Program-made: the position numbers and the translations under genes
Part shown: in pieces, positions 27,841 through 38,260 of the stretch
How the letters are laid out: each line of letters starts with the position of its first letter
Position numbering within the stretch: position 1 is the stretch's first letter
The notes under the pieces: model-generated
Database searches by the model: none
The model's input: the letters and a program-made list of their open reading frames with translations, nothing else
Told to the model about the DNA's origin: nothing
Assembly (NCBI GenBank): GCA_947455145.1
Contig: CANGME010000001.1
Span: 124,001 to 188,000, forward strand
Origin: Comamonadaceae bacterium
Lineage (GTDB): Bacteria; Pseudomonadota; Gammaproteobacteria; Burkholderiales; Burkholderiaceae_C
Direction: 5' to 3'
Length of the DNA stretch: 64,000 nucleotides

Positions 27841-29027
27841 CCAATCGCCTCGCCCGGATCGACCTTGATCGCGATGCGGATGGCCAAGGTGCTCGCCAAC
27901 ACGCAGATCAACATCACCGCTGCAAAGCCGCGCAAGGCATCGCTTTGCAGCAAGAGCACATATTTGGGAAACACCGGCGCCCAAAGCGTGGCGGCCAGCT
28001 TGCCCACCAAGAATCCAATCACGCCCAAGCCCAATGCCTGCTGCAAGATCATTGAGGCAATGGTAATGTTGCTCGTGCCAATGAGCTTCAGGACCGCAAT
28101 CTCGCGCAGCTTGCCCATGGTCATGGTATAGATGATGAAGGCCACAATGGCTGCGCTCACAATCGCCAGAATCACCAGAAACATGCCAATCTGCTTGGCG
28201 GATGTGGCGATGAGCTTGGCGATCAGGATGTCCTCCATCCCCGCGCGGTCATAGGCTTCAAGATGCTTCCAGCGCCGGATCGGCTCTGCCACCTGGTCGG
28301 GCGAGAAGCCCTCGCGGACCTGCACCAGAACGGCATTGACACTGTGGCTGCTGGTTTGGGTCGCGATGGCCGCGTCCAACAGCCCCGGCACACCGGGTCG
28401 ATTGAAGGCGGGATTGGCCGCCGTGCGAGCGCGATCATTGACGATGGCGTCGTTGTCTTTCAGAAACTGCGCTTCCTGGGCGTCTTTCAACGGAATGAAC
28501 ACCATGGGGTCACCACCTGAAGAGACCATGCGCTGGGTCAAACCAACTACGTCGTAGTCATGGCGACGGATGCTAATACGGTCCCCCAGGACGAAGCCGG
28601 TCTTCACGTCCGCCACGGCCTCGTAGTGGCCGCGCGTCAATGGACGGCCCGCCACCAGGTGGGTCGGGCTGCCTGGCTTGCCTGGTTCGATGCCCACCAC
28701 CATCGCGCGCGCCTCATCGGCGCCCCGACGCACCTGCATGTTCAAGTAGGTCACGTTGGCGGCCAAGGCCACCCCGGGCATACCTTCGATGCCGTGAATG
28801 GCATCGTCCTTAATGCTGGACGACTCCGCGTAGGGGCCCTGCGTGTCTTTTTGCACCACCCACAAGTCGGCCCCGCTGTTGGTGAGCAAGGCCTGCGCGT
28901 CGTCCACCATACCGCGGTACACGCCCGCCATGGACAAAGTCACGCCAATGAGCAGCCCCAAACCCATGCCCGTGAGGACAAACTTGGGCCACGCATGCAG
29001 GATGTCGCGGCCGGCCAGACTGATCAC
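27837..29027 (-). CDS. ABC transporter permease (DevC/FtsX type)
   Basis: 396-residue permease with an N-terminal helix (about residues 15-37), a periplasmic domain (about 40-260) and three C-terminal helices (roughly 285-390), the standard single-FtsX-domain plan of MacB and DevC. It starts with GTG overlapping the stop of the adaptor gene (GTGA) and its stop overlaps the ATPase start, so the three genes are translationally coupled. The gene order (adaptor, permease, ATPase) matches DevBCA-type exporters; the cargo is unknown. Confidence 0.88.
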   Translation of the reverse strand: MISLAGRDILHAWPKFVLTGMGLGLLIGVTLSMAGVYRGMVDDAQALLTNSGADLWVVQKDTQGPYAESSSIKDDAIHGIEGMPGVALAANVTYLNMQVRRGADEARAMVVGIEPGKPGSPTHLVAGRPLTRGHYEAVADVKTGFVLGDRISIRRHDYDVVGLTQRMVSSGGDPMVFIPLKDAQEAQFLKDNDAIVNDRARTAANPAFNRPGVPGLLDAAIATQTSSHSVNAVLVQVREGFSPDQVAEPIRRWKHLEAYDRAGMEDILIAKLIATSAKQIGMFLVILAIVSAAIVAFIIYTMTMGKLREIAVLKLIGTSNITIASMILQQALGLGVIGFLVGKLAATLWAPVFPKYVLLLQSDALRGFAAVMLICVLASTLAIRIAIKVDPGEAIG

Positions 29028-30232
29028 TGGCTGGCTCCTGTCGCAGCGGTGGACTTGACCAGAGCATCGACGACTTGTATTCGAGCATCTGCAACCAAGG
29101 GCTTCTGGCTGTAAACCACGATCTCGTCGCCAGCGTGCAACCCCTCAACAATCTGAACGAGACCATCGAGGCTTGTGGCCCCAATGCGGACCGCGACAAA
29201 GGCAGGCTTGCCTGACGCCATGCGCCACACGCCGGTCACGCCTGCTTGGCGCTGAAGGCTCGCCGCCGGGACGATCAGGGAGGAGGCAATGGCCGGGAGT
29301 TGAATGGTTGCTTCTGCCATCTCCCCAACTGAGACGCCTACCGGAATCTTGTTAAATGACATTTGGGCAATGCGCTCTTCGGTCACGCTGTCGCTAAGTA
29401 GCTCAACGCGGGCTACCGCGCCTGCAAGGTCTGCATGCGGCTGGGAGCGCAAGACCATGCGCGCCTTCAAGCCCTGCGCTAGTCCGCCCGAGCGGCCCTG
29501 ATCCACACGCAGTTTCACCCACAGGCTCGCAGGATCGATCACGCGCAGCACCGCTTGGCCCGCTATGACTGTCGAGCCTGGTTCAGCGTCGCGCGCGGAC
29601 ACCACGCCGTCGGACGGCGCGATCAAGCGGACGTTGGCGCGTTGCTGCATCAGCGCGGCGCGGTCCGCCTTGGCACGATTCAGATCCTGCGCTGCGCCGG
29701 CCGCATTGGCGCGCGCCGACTCCAGCCCGGCATCCGCCGAGACCTTCTCCTGGACTTTGGCCTCCAAAGCGCCAGAGCTGACGAAATTCTTGTCAGCCAA
29801 ATCCTGGTTGCGGCGCATGTTGGACCCCGCCAATTCACGCTTGGCGACCGCGTCCGCCTGCTGCGCCGTGGCCACGGCTTGCGCACTCTTGGCCCGCTCA
29901 ATAGCTGCGTCCAAAGAAACCAATCGCTGATCGATGTCCACCGGGTCCATCTCCGCCAGCAGCTGCCCCGCCTTGACGGTATCGCCCACGTCCACTTTGA
30001 CGCTGAGAACACGGCCCGCCACCGTCGGTCCGATCATCCAGCTGCGGCGAGCCTCCACCGTGCCTATTCCAAAAATTTCAGGCGCGAAACTGCCCTCTTT
30101 GACCTGCGTGATCGTCACTTTGATAGGCGCCAGCGGACCCGCGCGCATCATCACAAAGAAAAAAGCGCCAATGAGCAGGATGGCCGCGCCGCCAAGGGTG
30201 AGACGTCGTCGGATCGGTTTGGAGAGGGTCAT
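29024..30232 (-). CDS. HlyD/DevB-family membrane fusion protein
   Basis: 402-residue periplasmic adaptor: N-terminal membrane anchor (about residues 12-31), lipoyl-type half motif (VGDTVKAGQLLAEMDP), a coiled-coil hairpin rich in Ala, Gln and Lys (about 95-190), then beta-barrel and membrane-proximal domains. ATG 30232 starts just before the anchor; the open frame to 30610 overlaps the DUF4395 gene and has no family features. It overlaps the permease by 4 bases and follows DUF4395 after 43 bases. Confidence 0.88.
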   Translation of the reverse strand: MTLSKPIRRRLTLGGAAILLIGAFFFVMMRAGPLAPIKVTITQVKEGSFAPEIFGIGTVEARRSWMIGPTVAGRVLSVKVDVGDTVKAGQLLAEMDPVDIDQRLVSLDAAIERAKSAQAVATAQQADAVAKRELAGSNMRRNQDLADKNFVSSGALEAKVQEKVSADAGLESARANAAGAAQDLNRAKADRAALMQQRANVRLIAPSDGVVSARDAEPGSTVIAGQAVLRVIDPASLWVKLRVDQGRSGGLAQGLKARMVLRSQPHADLAGAVARVELLSDSVTEERIAQMSFNKIPVGVSVGEMAEATIQLPAIASSLIVPAASLQRQAGVTGVWRMASGKPAFVAVRIGATSLDGLVQIVEGLHAGDEIVVYSQKPLVADARIQVVDALVKSTAATGASQ

Positions 30233-30275
30233 GGGCAATGGCGTGTGAGGTTCTTGTTCCCTTACGGGGCGATGA

Positions 30276-31034
30276 TCACTTGCAGTTGTTGTGCAGCTTC
30301 CACATTTCCTCGTGCCCCATGGCGATTGCGAAATCTGGCACCTTGCAACGAGCAGCTTCAGCGGGATCCACTTCGATGGCAAGCGGCGCGGCGACGGTTT
30401 TGTCGAACTCCGCCGCGCGCTTGGGCGCAGTGCCGTAAACCGCTGGAGCAACGCCAGCCATCGCGGCCAGGAAGGTCGTGATGATGGCGATTTGACCCAA
30501 GGAAGCTCGCTTGGCTTGGCCCGCAGGCATCTCGCACACGCCGCCGGGACAAAGTTGCGCTTTTTCCTTGTTGAACTGGTTGTAGATATTGCAGCCGATG
30601 CAAATACCAAAGGCCGTTTCGAAAAACAGCAAGATCAGGCACAGCGCGCAGACGATCAAATTGATCGGGCCGATAACGTTGTTAAGCACCACCAGATACA
30701 ACATGATCGCCGCCAGCACGAAACCGATGGCCCACGCGAAGCGCTTTTGTGGGGCGCCAGTCCACTCGGGCTGCTGCTTGCGCACCATCCATTCACCCAA
30801 AATCAGTGTGGGAGAAAAGCGCGGATTCACGAAGATGCGGATGATGAAGTCGACCAGGAAGCCGACGACAAACACCCTTGTGGGCTGGAAGTTACCCGTC
30901 AGCCAGGCGTTCATGAAGCAAATCAGGGCAACGAAAAACAAAATTCCCGCTGCTGCGCGAACCGCGCGCTCGTTGAGTACCGGGATTTGATATTCCGGAC
31001 GAATTTCGCCGAATTGAAAAATTGAACTGAACAT
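30276..31034 (-). CDS. DUF4395 membrane protein, first gene of the exporter operon
   Basis: 252-residue inner-membrane protein with four or five helices and the DUF4395 signature segment (VNPRFSPTLILGEWMV). Cysteine pairs follow the last core helix (CIGC, then CPGGVC), and a soluble tail of about 60 residues ends the protein with further single cysteines. DUF4395 proteins often occur beside thioredoxin- or rhodanese-like proteins, so thiol or sulfur chemistry is conceivable but unproven. It leads the operon with the ABC exporter, behind a Crp/FNR-type site at 31087-31106. Confidence 0.82.
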   Translation of the reverse strand: MFSSIFQFGEIRPEYQIPVLNERAVRAAAGILFFVALICFMNAWLTGNFQPTRVFVVGFLVDFIIRIFVNPRFSPTLILGEWMVRKQQPEWTGAPQKRFAWAIGFVLAAIMLYLVVLNNVIGPINLIVCALCLILLFFETAFGICIGCNIYNQFNKEKAQLCPGGVCEMPAGQAKRASLGQIAIITTFLAAMAGVAPAVYGTAPKRAAEFDKTVAAPLAIEVDPAEAARCKVPDFAIAMGHEEMWKLHNNCK

Positions 31035-31086
31035 TGGCTTCTCACATCATTTGATACAAGAAGTATGTCCGATGCATGTCCTTCTG

Positions 31087-31106
31087 CATATGATCCAAGT
31101 CATATG
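31087..31106. promoter_or_regulatory. Crp/FNR-family operator upstream of the DUF4395-exporter operon
   Basis: A perfect inverted repeat, CATATGA - 6 bases - TCATATG, contains TATGA-N6-TCATA, the exact half-site and spacing geometry of Crp/FNR-superfamily sites. On the reverse strand a possible -10 (CATACT, 31062-31067) would place the transcription start near 31055, so the site centre (31096.5) falls at -41.5, the class II activation position. The rest of the 272-base gap to mutS shows no gene. Confidence 0.55.
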
Positions 31107-31306
31107 AGTCGAGCTTTGTCTCTATTTTTCTAGCCACTAGAGTAGGTCACGAACTGGTTATCCAACGAAGGTTAGATGGATTGAAAATCAGCCATATCAC
31201 GCTTCGGATCAACTTGAAACCACTTCCAAGTTGCATGCGCGGATAGAACATCTGTGGTTTAACCGACAATCTCCACATAACTTATTGAGAATCACGTAGC
31301 TTTTTG

Positions 31307-33955
31307 ATGTCTAAAGAGGTTTCCCCCAACGTTTTAGCTGACGCATTATTTACGGGCCACACCCCCATGATGCAGCAGTACCTGGCCATCAAAGCCGAGT
31401 ACCCCAACACCCTGGTTTTCTACCGCATGGGCGACTTCTACGAGTTGTTTTTTGCCGACGCTGAGAAAGCCGCCGCCCTGCTCAACATCACGCTGACCCA
31501 GCGCGGCCAGTCCGCCGGGCAGCCTATCGCCATGGCGGGCGTGCCCTTTCATGCGGTGGAGACTTACCTGGCACGCCTTATCAAGCTGGGTGAATCGGTG
31601 GCGATTTGCGAGCAGGTGGGCGAGGTGGGGGCTTCAAAAGGCCCGGTGGAGCGCAAGGTGCTGCGCGTCGTCACCCCCGGCACGCTGACCGACAGCGCAC
31701 TGCTGAGCGACAAAACCGAGTCGCTCCTGCTCGCCATCCACCAAGGCCCGCGCAACCGCTGCGGCTTGGCTTGGCTGAGCGTGACGCAGGGCGAGGTGTT
31801 TCTGGCCGAGTGCCCGCCTGACGAATTGACTGAATGGGTGGCCCGCATTGCGCCGGGCGAGTTGATCTACAGCGCCGGGGCCACACCCGCGTTTGAGGCA
31901 CGGCTGCTGGGCCTGCGCCAATCAGGCTCTGTTTCAAGTGCTATCTCCTACAGCCTGCGGCCTGAGTGGCAGTTTGACAGTGCATCGGGCGTGGCCAAGC
32001 TGCTAACTCAGCTTAAGGCCGCCAGCCTGGCCCCGTGGCAGGCCGATGCCCTGCCCCAAGCCCATGCCGCTGCCGCCGCACTGCTGACCTACGCCGAGCA
32101 CACCCAGGGCCGCACGCTCACCCATGTGCACAGCGTGCGCGTGCAGCGCAGCGACGAGCTGATCGACCTGCCGCACACCACCCGGCGCAACCTGGAGCTG
32201 GTGCAGACCCTGCGTGGCGAGGACTCGCCCACGCTGTTTTCATTGCTGGACAGCTGTATGACCGGCATGGGCAGCCGCCTACTGAAAAATTGGCTGCTCA
32301 GCCCGCTGCGCGATCGCCGTGTGCCGCAGCAACGGCTGGACGCCATCGCCACACTGCACCAAGGCCCGTGGTCAAAGCTGCGTGATCAGATCAAAGGCAG
32401 CAGCGACGTGGAGCGCATCACCGCCCGCATCGCCTTGCGTCAGGTGCGCCCTCGCGAGCTGGTGGCTTTGCAGAATACGCTACAAAAAACGGAGCTGCTT
32501 ACGAAAGTCCTTCAAGGATCAGAAGCACTATTGGAACAAATCTCAGGGCATCTGATGCCCCCCACGGGTTGCGCCGATTTGCTGCACCGCGCCCTGCTGG
32601 ACGAGCCCGCTGCGTTGGTGCGCGATGGCGGTGTCATCCGCGACGGCTTTGACGCCGAGCTCGACGAGCTGCGCGCCATCCAGACCAATTGCGACGCGTT
32701 TTTGCTCGACCTGGAAGTGCGCGAAAAGGCCCGAACCGGCATTGCCAACCTGCGCGTGCAGTTCAACAAGGTACACGGCTTTTTCATTGAGGTCACGCAG
32801 GGCCAGGTGGACAAAGTGCCGGACGACTACCGGCGTCGCCAGACGCTCAAGAACGCCGAGCGCTTCATCACCCCCGAACTCAAGGCCTTTGAAGACAAGG
32901 CCCTGAGCGCGCAAGACCGTGCCCTGGCGCGCGAGAAGTGGCTGTTTGAGCAGGTGCTGGATGCGCTTCAACCCCATATCAACGCCCTCTCCCAGCTTGC
33001 CCGCGCCCTGGCCACGCTGGACGCGCTGTGCGCGCTGGCCGAGCGTTCCCTCACGCTGGACTGGTGCGCACCGCAGTTCGTGGCCGAGCCCTGCATTGAC
33101 ATTACCAAGGGGCGCCACCCGGTGGTGCAGGCCAGGCTGGCGGAAACCAGCCGGGGCGAGTTCATCGCCAACGACACGCGCCTAGGCCCAAAGCAGCGCA
33201 TGCAAATCATCACCGGCCCGAACATGGGCGGCAAGTCCACCTACATGCGCCAGATTGCCGTCATCACGCTGCTGGCAAGCATGGGCAGTTACGTCCCGGC
33301 AGCCAGTTGCCGACTCGGCCCCATCGACGCCATCCACACCCGCATCGGCGCGGCGGACGACCTGGCCAATGCGCAATCCACCTTCATGCTGGAGATGCTG
33401 GAGGCCGCGCAAATTCTGCACAACGCCACGCCCAACTCGCTGGTGCTGATGGACGAAATCGGCCGCGGCACCTCCACCTTTGACGGCCTGGCGCTGGCCA
33501 GCGCAATTGCCACGCAACTGCACGACCGCACCCAGGCCTACACCCTGTTTGCAACCCACTACTTTGAGCTGACCGAGTTCCCCGCCAAGCACCACGCCGC
33601 CGTCAACGTGCACGTCAGCGCCAGAGAGTCGGGCCACGACATCGTCTTTTTGCACGAGATTCAAAGCGGCCCCGCCAGCCGCAGCTACGGCATTCAGGTC
33701 GCCCGCTTGGCCGGCATGCCTGCTGCTGTGCTCAACCACGCCCGCCACGCCCTGGCCACGCTAGAGACGCAGGCCCTGCAATCTCAAGCGCAAGTGGATT
33801 TGTTTGCGACGCCGGTGATGTCAGACGTCCCTATAGAAAACGGAGCTGGCCATGTCATCGAGGCGGCGCTTGCAGCCCTTAATCCGGATAATTTAAGCCC
33901 GCGCGAGGCACTGGAGGCTTTGTACCAGCTCAAGAAAATTCAAGTCATCCGTTGA
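31307..33955 (+). CDS. mutS: DNA mismatch repair protein MutS
   Basis: 882-residue mismatch-recognition ATPase. The mismatch-wedging Phe-x-Glu is in MGDFYELF, near residue 42. The Walker A motif [11 protein letters not shown] is near residue 640, the Walker B region [12 protein letters not shown] follows, and ATHYFEL lies further on. The start is uncertain: ATG 31307 has a poor ribosome site, while the strongly conserved N terminus begins at MMQQYLAIK (31367-31370), so 10-20 residues could be non-coding. It is transcribed alone, divergent from the exporter operon. Confidence 0.96.
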   Translation: MSKEVSPNVLADALFTGHTPMMQQYLAIKAEYPNTLVFYRMGDFYELFFADAEKAAALLNITLTQRGQSAGQPIAMAGVPFHAVETYLARLIKLGESVAICEQVGEVGASKGPVERKVLRVVTPGTLTDSALLSDKTESLLLAIHQGPRNRCGLAWLSVTQGEVFLAECPPDELTEWVARIAPGELIYSAGATPAFEARLLGLRQSGSVSSAISYSLRPEWQFDSASGVAKLLTQLKAASLAPWQADALPQAHAAAAALLTYAEHTQGRTLTHVHSVRVQRSDELIDLPHTTRRNLELVQTLRGEDSPTLFSLLDSCMTGMGSRLLKNWLLSPLRDRRVPQQRLDAIATLHQGPWSKLRDQIKGSSDVERITARIALRQVRPRELVALQNTLQKTELLTKVLQGSEALLEQISGHLMPPTGCADLLHRALLDEPAALVRDGGVIRDGFDAELDELRAIQTNCDAFLLDLEVREKARTGIANLRVQFNKVHGFFIEVTQGQVDKVPDDYRRRQTLKNAERFITPELKAFEDKALSAQDRALAREKWLFEQVLDALQPHINALSQLARALATLDALCALAERSLTLDWCAPQFVAEPCIDITKGRHPVVQARLAETSRGEFIANDTRLGPKQRMQIITGPNMGGKSTYMRQIAVITLLASMGSYVPAASCRLGPIDAIHTRIGAADDLANAQSTFMLEMLEAAQILHNATPNSLVLMDEIGRGTSTFDGLALASAIATQLHDRTQAYTLFATHYFELTEFPAKHHAAVNVHVSARESGHDIVFLHEIQSGPASRSYGIQVARLAGMPAAVLNHARHALATLETQALQSQAQVDLFATPVMSDVPIENGAGHVIEAALAALNPDNLSPREALEALYQLKKIQVIR

Positions 33956-34105
33956 CACATATCCGATTAACCCGCTCGTCCACCATCGACTTAGGCACCA
34001 ACACGTTCTCTCGCGGAGGATCATTGTGAATTAGATGACGTCCAAACGCCGTCAGAACGGTGTTTGCGATCTGAGAAAATCCACCGCTTACAGGAAACCC
34101 CTCTC

Positions 34106-35170
34106 ATGTCCCTCATCCCCTACGCCCTCGCCCGCCCCTTCTTGTTCAGCCTTGACCCCGAGACCGCGCACGATTTAACGATCACCTTGCTGGCCAAGGC
34201 CCAAGGTACGCCGTTGACTTGGGCCTATTGCAATGGGCGTGTCGATGACCCCGTCACCCTGGCGGGCCTTAAGTTCCCCAACCGTGTGGGTTTGGCCGCA
34301 GGTCTGGACAAAAACGCCCGCTGCATTGACGGCCTGGGGGCCATGGGCTTTGGCTTTGTCGAGGTCGGCACGGTGACGCCGCTGGGGCAACCCGGCAACC
34401 CCAAGCCGCGCATGTTTCGCCTGCCGCAGGCCAACGCGCTCATCAACCGCCTGGGCTTTAACAACGACGGGCTGGACGCCTTTGTGGCCAATGTGCAGCG
34501 CGCCACATTTCGCAAGCAAACACAGGGCACGCCTATGTTGCTGGGCCTGAACATCGGCAAAAACGCGGCCACGCCTATCGAGCGCGCTACGGATGATTAT
34601 TTGCTGGGCTTGAACGGCGTTTACCCCCATGCCGACTACGTCACCATCAACATCTCCAGCCCCAACACCAAAAACCTGCGCGCGCTGCAAAGCGACGAGG
34701 CGCTAGACAGTCTGCTGGCTGCCATCGCCCAACGGCGCGAGGAATTGAGCCAACAACAAGGCAAACGCGTGCCGATCTTCGTCAAGATCGCCCCTGACTT
34801 GGACGAAGCACAAATCGACGTCATCGCAGCCACCCTGACGCGCCACGGCATGGACGGCGTGATCGCCACCAACACCACCCTGAACCGCGAGGCCGTACAG
34901 GGCTTGCAGCACGCCGACGAGGCAGGTGGCCTATCAGGCGCACCAGTGCTCGAATCAAGCAACCGCGTCATTCGCCAACTGCGCACCGCGCTAGGCAAGG
35001 GCTATCCCATCATCGGCGTGGGCGGCATAATGAGCGCGCAAGACGCGGTGAGCAAGATCGAAGCCGGGGCCGACGTGGTGCAGATTTACACTGGGCTGAT
35101 TTATCAGGGGCCAGAGCTGGTGCGCCAAGCTGCTCAGGCGATTAAAAATAACGCAGGTCAGCGACCATGA
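34106..35170 (+). CDS. pyrD: dihydroorotate dehydrogenase (quinone), class 2
   Basis: 354-residue membrane-associated flavoprotein of pyrimidine synthesis that oxidises dihydroorotate to orotate with ubiquinone. The N-terminal amphipathic part ([16 protein letters not shown]), the FMN region AAGLDKNA, the catalytic serine region [11 protein letters not shown] and the C-terminal GVGGI and [10 protein letters not shown] phosphate loops are visible. ATG 34106 has AGGAA upstream and begins at the usual MSLIPYAL; the longer frame to 34064 is discarded. The stop overlaps the next gene start (ATGA). Confidence 0.95.
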   Translation: MSLIPYALARPFLFSLDPETAHDLTITLLAKAQGTPLTWAYCNGRVDDPVTLAGLKFPNRVGLAAGLDKNARCIDGLGAMGFGFVEVGTVTPLGQPGNPKPRMFRLPQANALINRLGFNNDGLDAFVANVQRATFRKQTQGTPMLLGLNIGKNAATPIERATDDYLLGLNGVYPHADYVTINISSPNTKNLRALQSDEALDSLLAAIAQRREELSQQQGKRVPIFVKIAPDLDEAQIDVIAATLTRHGMDGVIATNTTLNREAVQGLQHADEAGGLSGAPVLESSNRVIRQLRTALGKGYPIIGVGGIMSAQDAVSKIEAGADVVQIYTGLIYQGPELVRQAAQAIKNNAGQRP

Positions 35171-35793
35171 GCCAACTACAAATCTGGGGTCGCATGACCT
35201 CCATCAACGTCAAAAAAGTGATCTGGACATCGCAAGAGCTGGGCTTGGACTTTGAGCGCCATGAGGCCGGTGGCGTGCATGGCGTGGTCAAAACACCGGC
35301 GTATAAGTCGCTCAACCCGAATTCACAAGTGCCAACGCTCCAAGACGGTGACTACGTGCTGTGGGAGTCGAACGTCATCACCCGCTACCTGTGCGCCAAA
35401 CACTCACTGGGCAATTTGTACCCAGAGCATCTCCAAGAACGCTTTGACGCTGAGCGTTGGATGGAGTGGCAGCAAACCCTGGTCAACCCGGCCAGCCGTA
35501 GCGGTTTTTGGCATTTGGTGCGCTTGCCTGCTGACCAACGCGACCCGACGGTGGTCGCGCAGTCCAACGCAGCTGTCGAGCCACTTATGGCACTGCTCGA
35601 TGCGCACTTGGCTAACCGTAGTTTTATGGTCGGTGAACGCTTCACCATGGCCGATATTCCGTTGGGCTGCGAAGTGCAACGCTGGCTTGGCATGCCACAA
35701 GCGCGCGAGAAGCGCCCGAACATTGAACGCTGGTTTGCTTCCCTACTGGCGCGGCCTGCGGCCAAGGGTGTGCTTGATTTGGCCTTGGCTTGA
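35167..35793 (+). CDS. glutathione S-transferase family protein
   Basis: 208-residue GST with an N-terminal thioredoxin-fold domain (about residues 1-80). This contains the SINVKKVIW helix, NPNSQVPTL with the cis-proline, and [10 protein letters not shown] of the glutathione site. The C-terminal domain is helical (TMADIPLG). Ser or Thr at the N-terminal helix probably activates glutathione. It is coupled to pyrD by a 4-base overlap, an arrangement with no evident metabolic link. The substrate is unknown. Confidence 0.88.
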   Translation: MSQLQIWGRMTSINVKKVIWTSQELGLDFERHEAGGVHGVVKTPAYKSLNPNSQVPTLQDGDYVLWESNVITRYLCAKHSLGNLYPEHLQERFDAERWMEWQQTLVNPASRSGFWHLVRLPADQRDPTVVAQSNAAVEPLMALLDAHLANRSFMVGERFTMADIPLGCEVQRWLGMPQAREKRPNIERWFASLLARPAAKGVLDLALA

Positions 35794-35804
35794 TCAAGTA
35801 CACG

Positions 35805-36311
35805 CTAGTGCGGTGGCCTGTCGCGCAATTGGCATTGGAACCAAGCTGTGTCGTGCCACGCACCAAATTTCCAGCCTGAGCGCTCCACGACTCCGATTTG
35901 TCTGAAACCCATGGACTTATGCAGCCGCACACTGGCCGCGTTGGGCAGCACCACGACGGCCATGGCACTGCAGAATCCACGTGCGGCCAAGCGCGCCAAC
36001 AGCTCGGCGTACAGGGCCTTGCCAAGACCTTGCCCTTGTGCGCTGGGATCAAGGTAAACCGAAGTTTCGACGACCCATTGATACGCCGCTCGCTCGCGGT
36101 GCATCACCCCGTAGGCGTAGCCCACGACTTGCCCGCCCTGCTCCGCGACGATCCAAGACCAAGTCTCAAGCGCTTTGGCAATACGCCCCTCAAACTGCGC
36201 AAGACTGGGAACATCCATCTCAAACGACACCGCCGTGTCGCGTACATACGGCGCATAGATTTTGAGCAATGCCGGCGCATCGTTGGGGGTGGCGGTGCGG
36301 ATGCTTAGCAT
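35805..36311 (-). CDS. GNAT N-acetyltransferase, phosphinothricin acetyltransferase-like
   Basis: 168-residue GNAT enzyme close in pattern to the Pat/Bar and ArsN1 groups: opening IRTATPNDAPAL, the AYGVMHRERAAYQW segment, acetyl-CoA loop QGQGLGKALY, LPNAASVRLHKSMGF and the terminal KFGAWHDTAWFQ. Members acetylate amino groups of phosphinothricin, methionine sulfoximine or arsinothricin, so a detoxification role is plausible. ATG 36311 matches the family start; the frame runs on to 36353 without similarity. Confidence 0.86.
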   Translation of the reverse strand: MLSIRTATPNDAPALLKIYAPYVRDTAVSFEMDVPSLAQFEGRIAKALETWSWIVAEQGGQVVGYAYGVMHRERAAYQWVVETSVYLDPSAQGQGLGKALYAELLARLAARGFCSAMAVVVLPNAASVRLHKSMGFRQIGVVERSGWKFGAWHDTAWFQCQLRDRPPH

Positions 36312-36559
36312 GGTGGGGGTTTGAGGTCTTCGCGTTGCAGATTCATGACGCACAAGGTGATGGTGATCGAGCGATCAGGTTTCTCCGTTATCGCCGAGTA
36401 TGGCTTCGCCCTTGACGGCCAAGAGATACCGAACGTGATCACGGCAACGGACTCAAGCCAGAATACGGGATCGAATCTGGTAATGGGTGTATCTTGAAGC
36501 AACGAAGTTGCTTTGCGTTCGATTTTGAATGCATCGACGTCACAGTTCAATTGCAAACC
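36312..36559. other. gene-poor gap between GNAT and cysteine hydrolase genes
   Basis: About 250 bases. A 50-codon forward frame (36345-36497) and an 83-codon reverse frame (36305-36556) cross it. The forward one reads fairly protein-like (YGFALDGQEIPNV), but neither has a convincing ribosome site or a recognised family. It may be a decayed gene fragment or plain spacer. Confidence 0.3.
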
Positions 36560-37183
36560 CTACTTCATCAACGCCAACACCTCCCTAAACGCCGGGTGCT
36601 CCGCCGAGCGCAGCCACTCAAAAGCGACCATCTCTGTGGTGACCAACTCCGCGCCTGCACCGGCTAGGCGATCAAAGGCGGCGTCGCGGTTGCGCTCAGA
36701 ACGGGAGGTGCAGGCGTCGGTGACGACCCAGACGTCGAATTCGTCTTCCAGCAGATCGAGCGCGGTTTGCAGCAGGCAGACATGGGCTTCGCAACCGGCG
36801 ATGACGAGGGTGTTGCGCAGGGCCGTCTCATTCGCTTGTGGCTTTTGCAGGTGTTTGGGCAGGCTGCGGGCGTTGCCTTTGGGGGCGGAGATGGGTGCGG
36901 GTGGGCGCAGCCATTCGCCTAGGCCTTCTTCCACGGCGCTGAACTGCATTTTGGCCAGGGTTTTGCCGCCTGCCTGCTGAATCAACGCGACCAGCTCGGG
37001 CATGTTGGGGCCGAGGCTGCTGGGGTTTTCTTCGGTGGCCCAGAGTGGCACGTGCATGAGCTTGGCCAGCTTGGCTAGGCGCATTGCGTTGGCCAGCACG
37101 GCAGAGCCCTCGTGCAGGGCGGGCATGAGTTTGGTTTGGTAGTCAACCAGGATGAGCTGGCAGTCTTCGGCGTCTAGGAGCAT
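36560..37183 (-). CDS. isochorismatase-like cysteine hydrolase
   Basis: 207-residue member of the isochorismatase-like superfamily. The likely triad is the aspartate in LILVDYQTKL (about D14), the lysine in LAKMQFSA and the nucleophilic cysteine in GCEAHVCLLQTA. The segment ATEENPSSLG and the late GAELVTTEMVAFEWL resemble YcaC-type proteins, which hydrolyse small amides. The substrate is unknown. It lies 31 bases after the acuI-like gene in the same direction, probably in one transcript. Confidence 0.85.
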   Translation of the reverse strand: MLLDAEDCQLILVDYQTKLMPALHEGSAVLANAMRLAKLAKLMHVPLWATEENPSSLGPNMPELVALIQQAGGKTLAKMQFSAVEEGLGEWLRPPAPISAPKGNARSLPKHLQKPQANETALRNTLVIAGCEAHVCLLQTALDLLEDEFDVWVVTDACTSRSERNRDAAFDRLAGAGAELVTTEMVAFEWLRSAEHPAFREVLALMK

Positions 37184-37214
37184 GGGAATTTCCAGTCAAT
37201 GTAAGGAGGGAGAC

Positions 37215-38195
37215 TTAAGGCGCAACGCGCACCAGCACCCGGCCGCGAACTTGGCCGTCCATGAGCTGTTGGGCTTTGGTGATGGCGGCTTGCAGGGGCA
37301 CTTCTTCGATGATGCTCTCAAGCAGGCTCAAGTCCAGGTCGCGGGCCAGCCGGTCCCAGGCACTTTGCCGTTTGGCAACGGGAACCATTACTGAGTCCAC
37401 ACCCGCCAGCGTGACGCCGCGCAAGATAAAGGGCATCACCGTGGTGGGCAAATCCATGCCCTGCGCCAGCCCGCAGGCCGCCACCACACCGCCGTAGCGC
37501 ATTTGCGCAAGCACGTTGGCCAGGGTGTGGGAGCCAGCGGTATCCACCGCCGCTGCCCAGCGTTCTTTCTGAAAGGGTTTGCCAGGCTTGCCCAGTTCGG
37601 CCCGATCCATCACGGCGTTGGCCCCGAGTGAGCGCAGGTAGGGCTCTTCACTGGCTTTGCCCGTGGCGGCCACTACTTTGTAGCCCAGGCGCCCCAATAG
37701 AGCGATGGCCACGCTGCCAACCCCGCCAGTGGCCCCGGTGACCAGCACCTCACCGGCGTCGGGGACCACGCCACTGTCTTCTAGCGCCATCACGCACAGC
37801 ATGGCGGTGTAGCCTGCGGTGCCAATGGCCATGGCTTGGCGGGCGGTGAAGGGTTTGGGCAGGCGCACCAGCCAGTCACCTTTCAGGCGGGCCTTCTCAG
37901 CCAAGCAACCCCAATGGGTTTCGCCCACACCCCAGCCGTTGTGCACAAAGGTGTCGCCCGCCTTCCAGCCGGGGTGGCTGGATTCAATGACCGTGCCCGC
38001 GCCGTCAATGCCGGCCACCATGGGCCAGTGGCGCACCACCGGGCCTTTGTTGGTGATGGCTAGGCCGTCTTTGTAGTTGAGGGTGGAATATTCCACGGCT
38101 ACGGTAACATCGCCCGGTGGCAGGCGGGACTCATCAAGCTGCTGGACCGAGGCCGAAAACCCGTTGGCATTGTCTAGAACTAACGCGTTAAACAT
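37215..38195 (-). CDS. acuI: acrylyl-CoA reductase-like MDR oxidoreductase (AcuI/YhdH family)
   Basis: 326-residue zinc-free medium-chain dehydrogenase/reductase. [21 protein letters not shown], the cofactor motif TGATGGVGS and the C-terminal GRVLVRV are typical of the YhdH/AcuI group. These NADPH-dependent enzymes reduce acryloyl-CoA to propionyl-CoA, protecting cells from a toxic electrophile. The name is by family; other quinone or enone substrates are possible. It is divergent from the NlpC/P60 gene across a 102-base gap. Confidence 0.87.
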   Translation of the reverse strand: MFNALVLDNANGFSASVQQLDESRLPPGDVTVAVEYSTLNYKDGLAITNKGPVVRHWPMVAGIDGAGTVIESSHPGWKAGDTFVHNGWGVGETHWGCLAEKARLKGDWLVRLPKPFTARQAMAIGTAGYTAMLCVMALEDSGVVPDAGEVLVTGATGGVGSVAIALLGRLGYKVVAATGKASEEPYLRSLGANAVMDRAELGKPGKPFQKERWAAAVDTAGSHTLANVLAQMRYGGVVAACGLAQGMDLPTTVMPFILRGVTLAGVDSVMVPVAKRQSAWDRLARDLDLSLLESIIEEVPLQAAITKAQQLMDGQVRGRVLVRVAP

Positions 38196-38260
38196 AGGTA
38201 AACCTTAAATAGTCAATATGAATCAATGTGTTGCAAAGTATTTCGAGAAAAAACTTTAAC

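Noticed and set aside
27841-27984. N-terminal extension of the second ABC ATPase
   Set aside because: It overlaps the permease end in another frame and carries no ABC motif.
30233-30610. N-terminal extension of the second adaptor protein
   Set aside because: Overlaps DUF4395 in a different frame; the membrane anchor starts just after ATG 30232.
36305-36556. 83-codon reverse frame between GNAT and cysteine hydrolase genes
   Set aside because: No ribosome site or known domain, and it runs into the GNAT start region.
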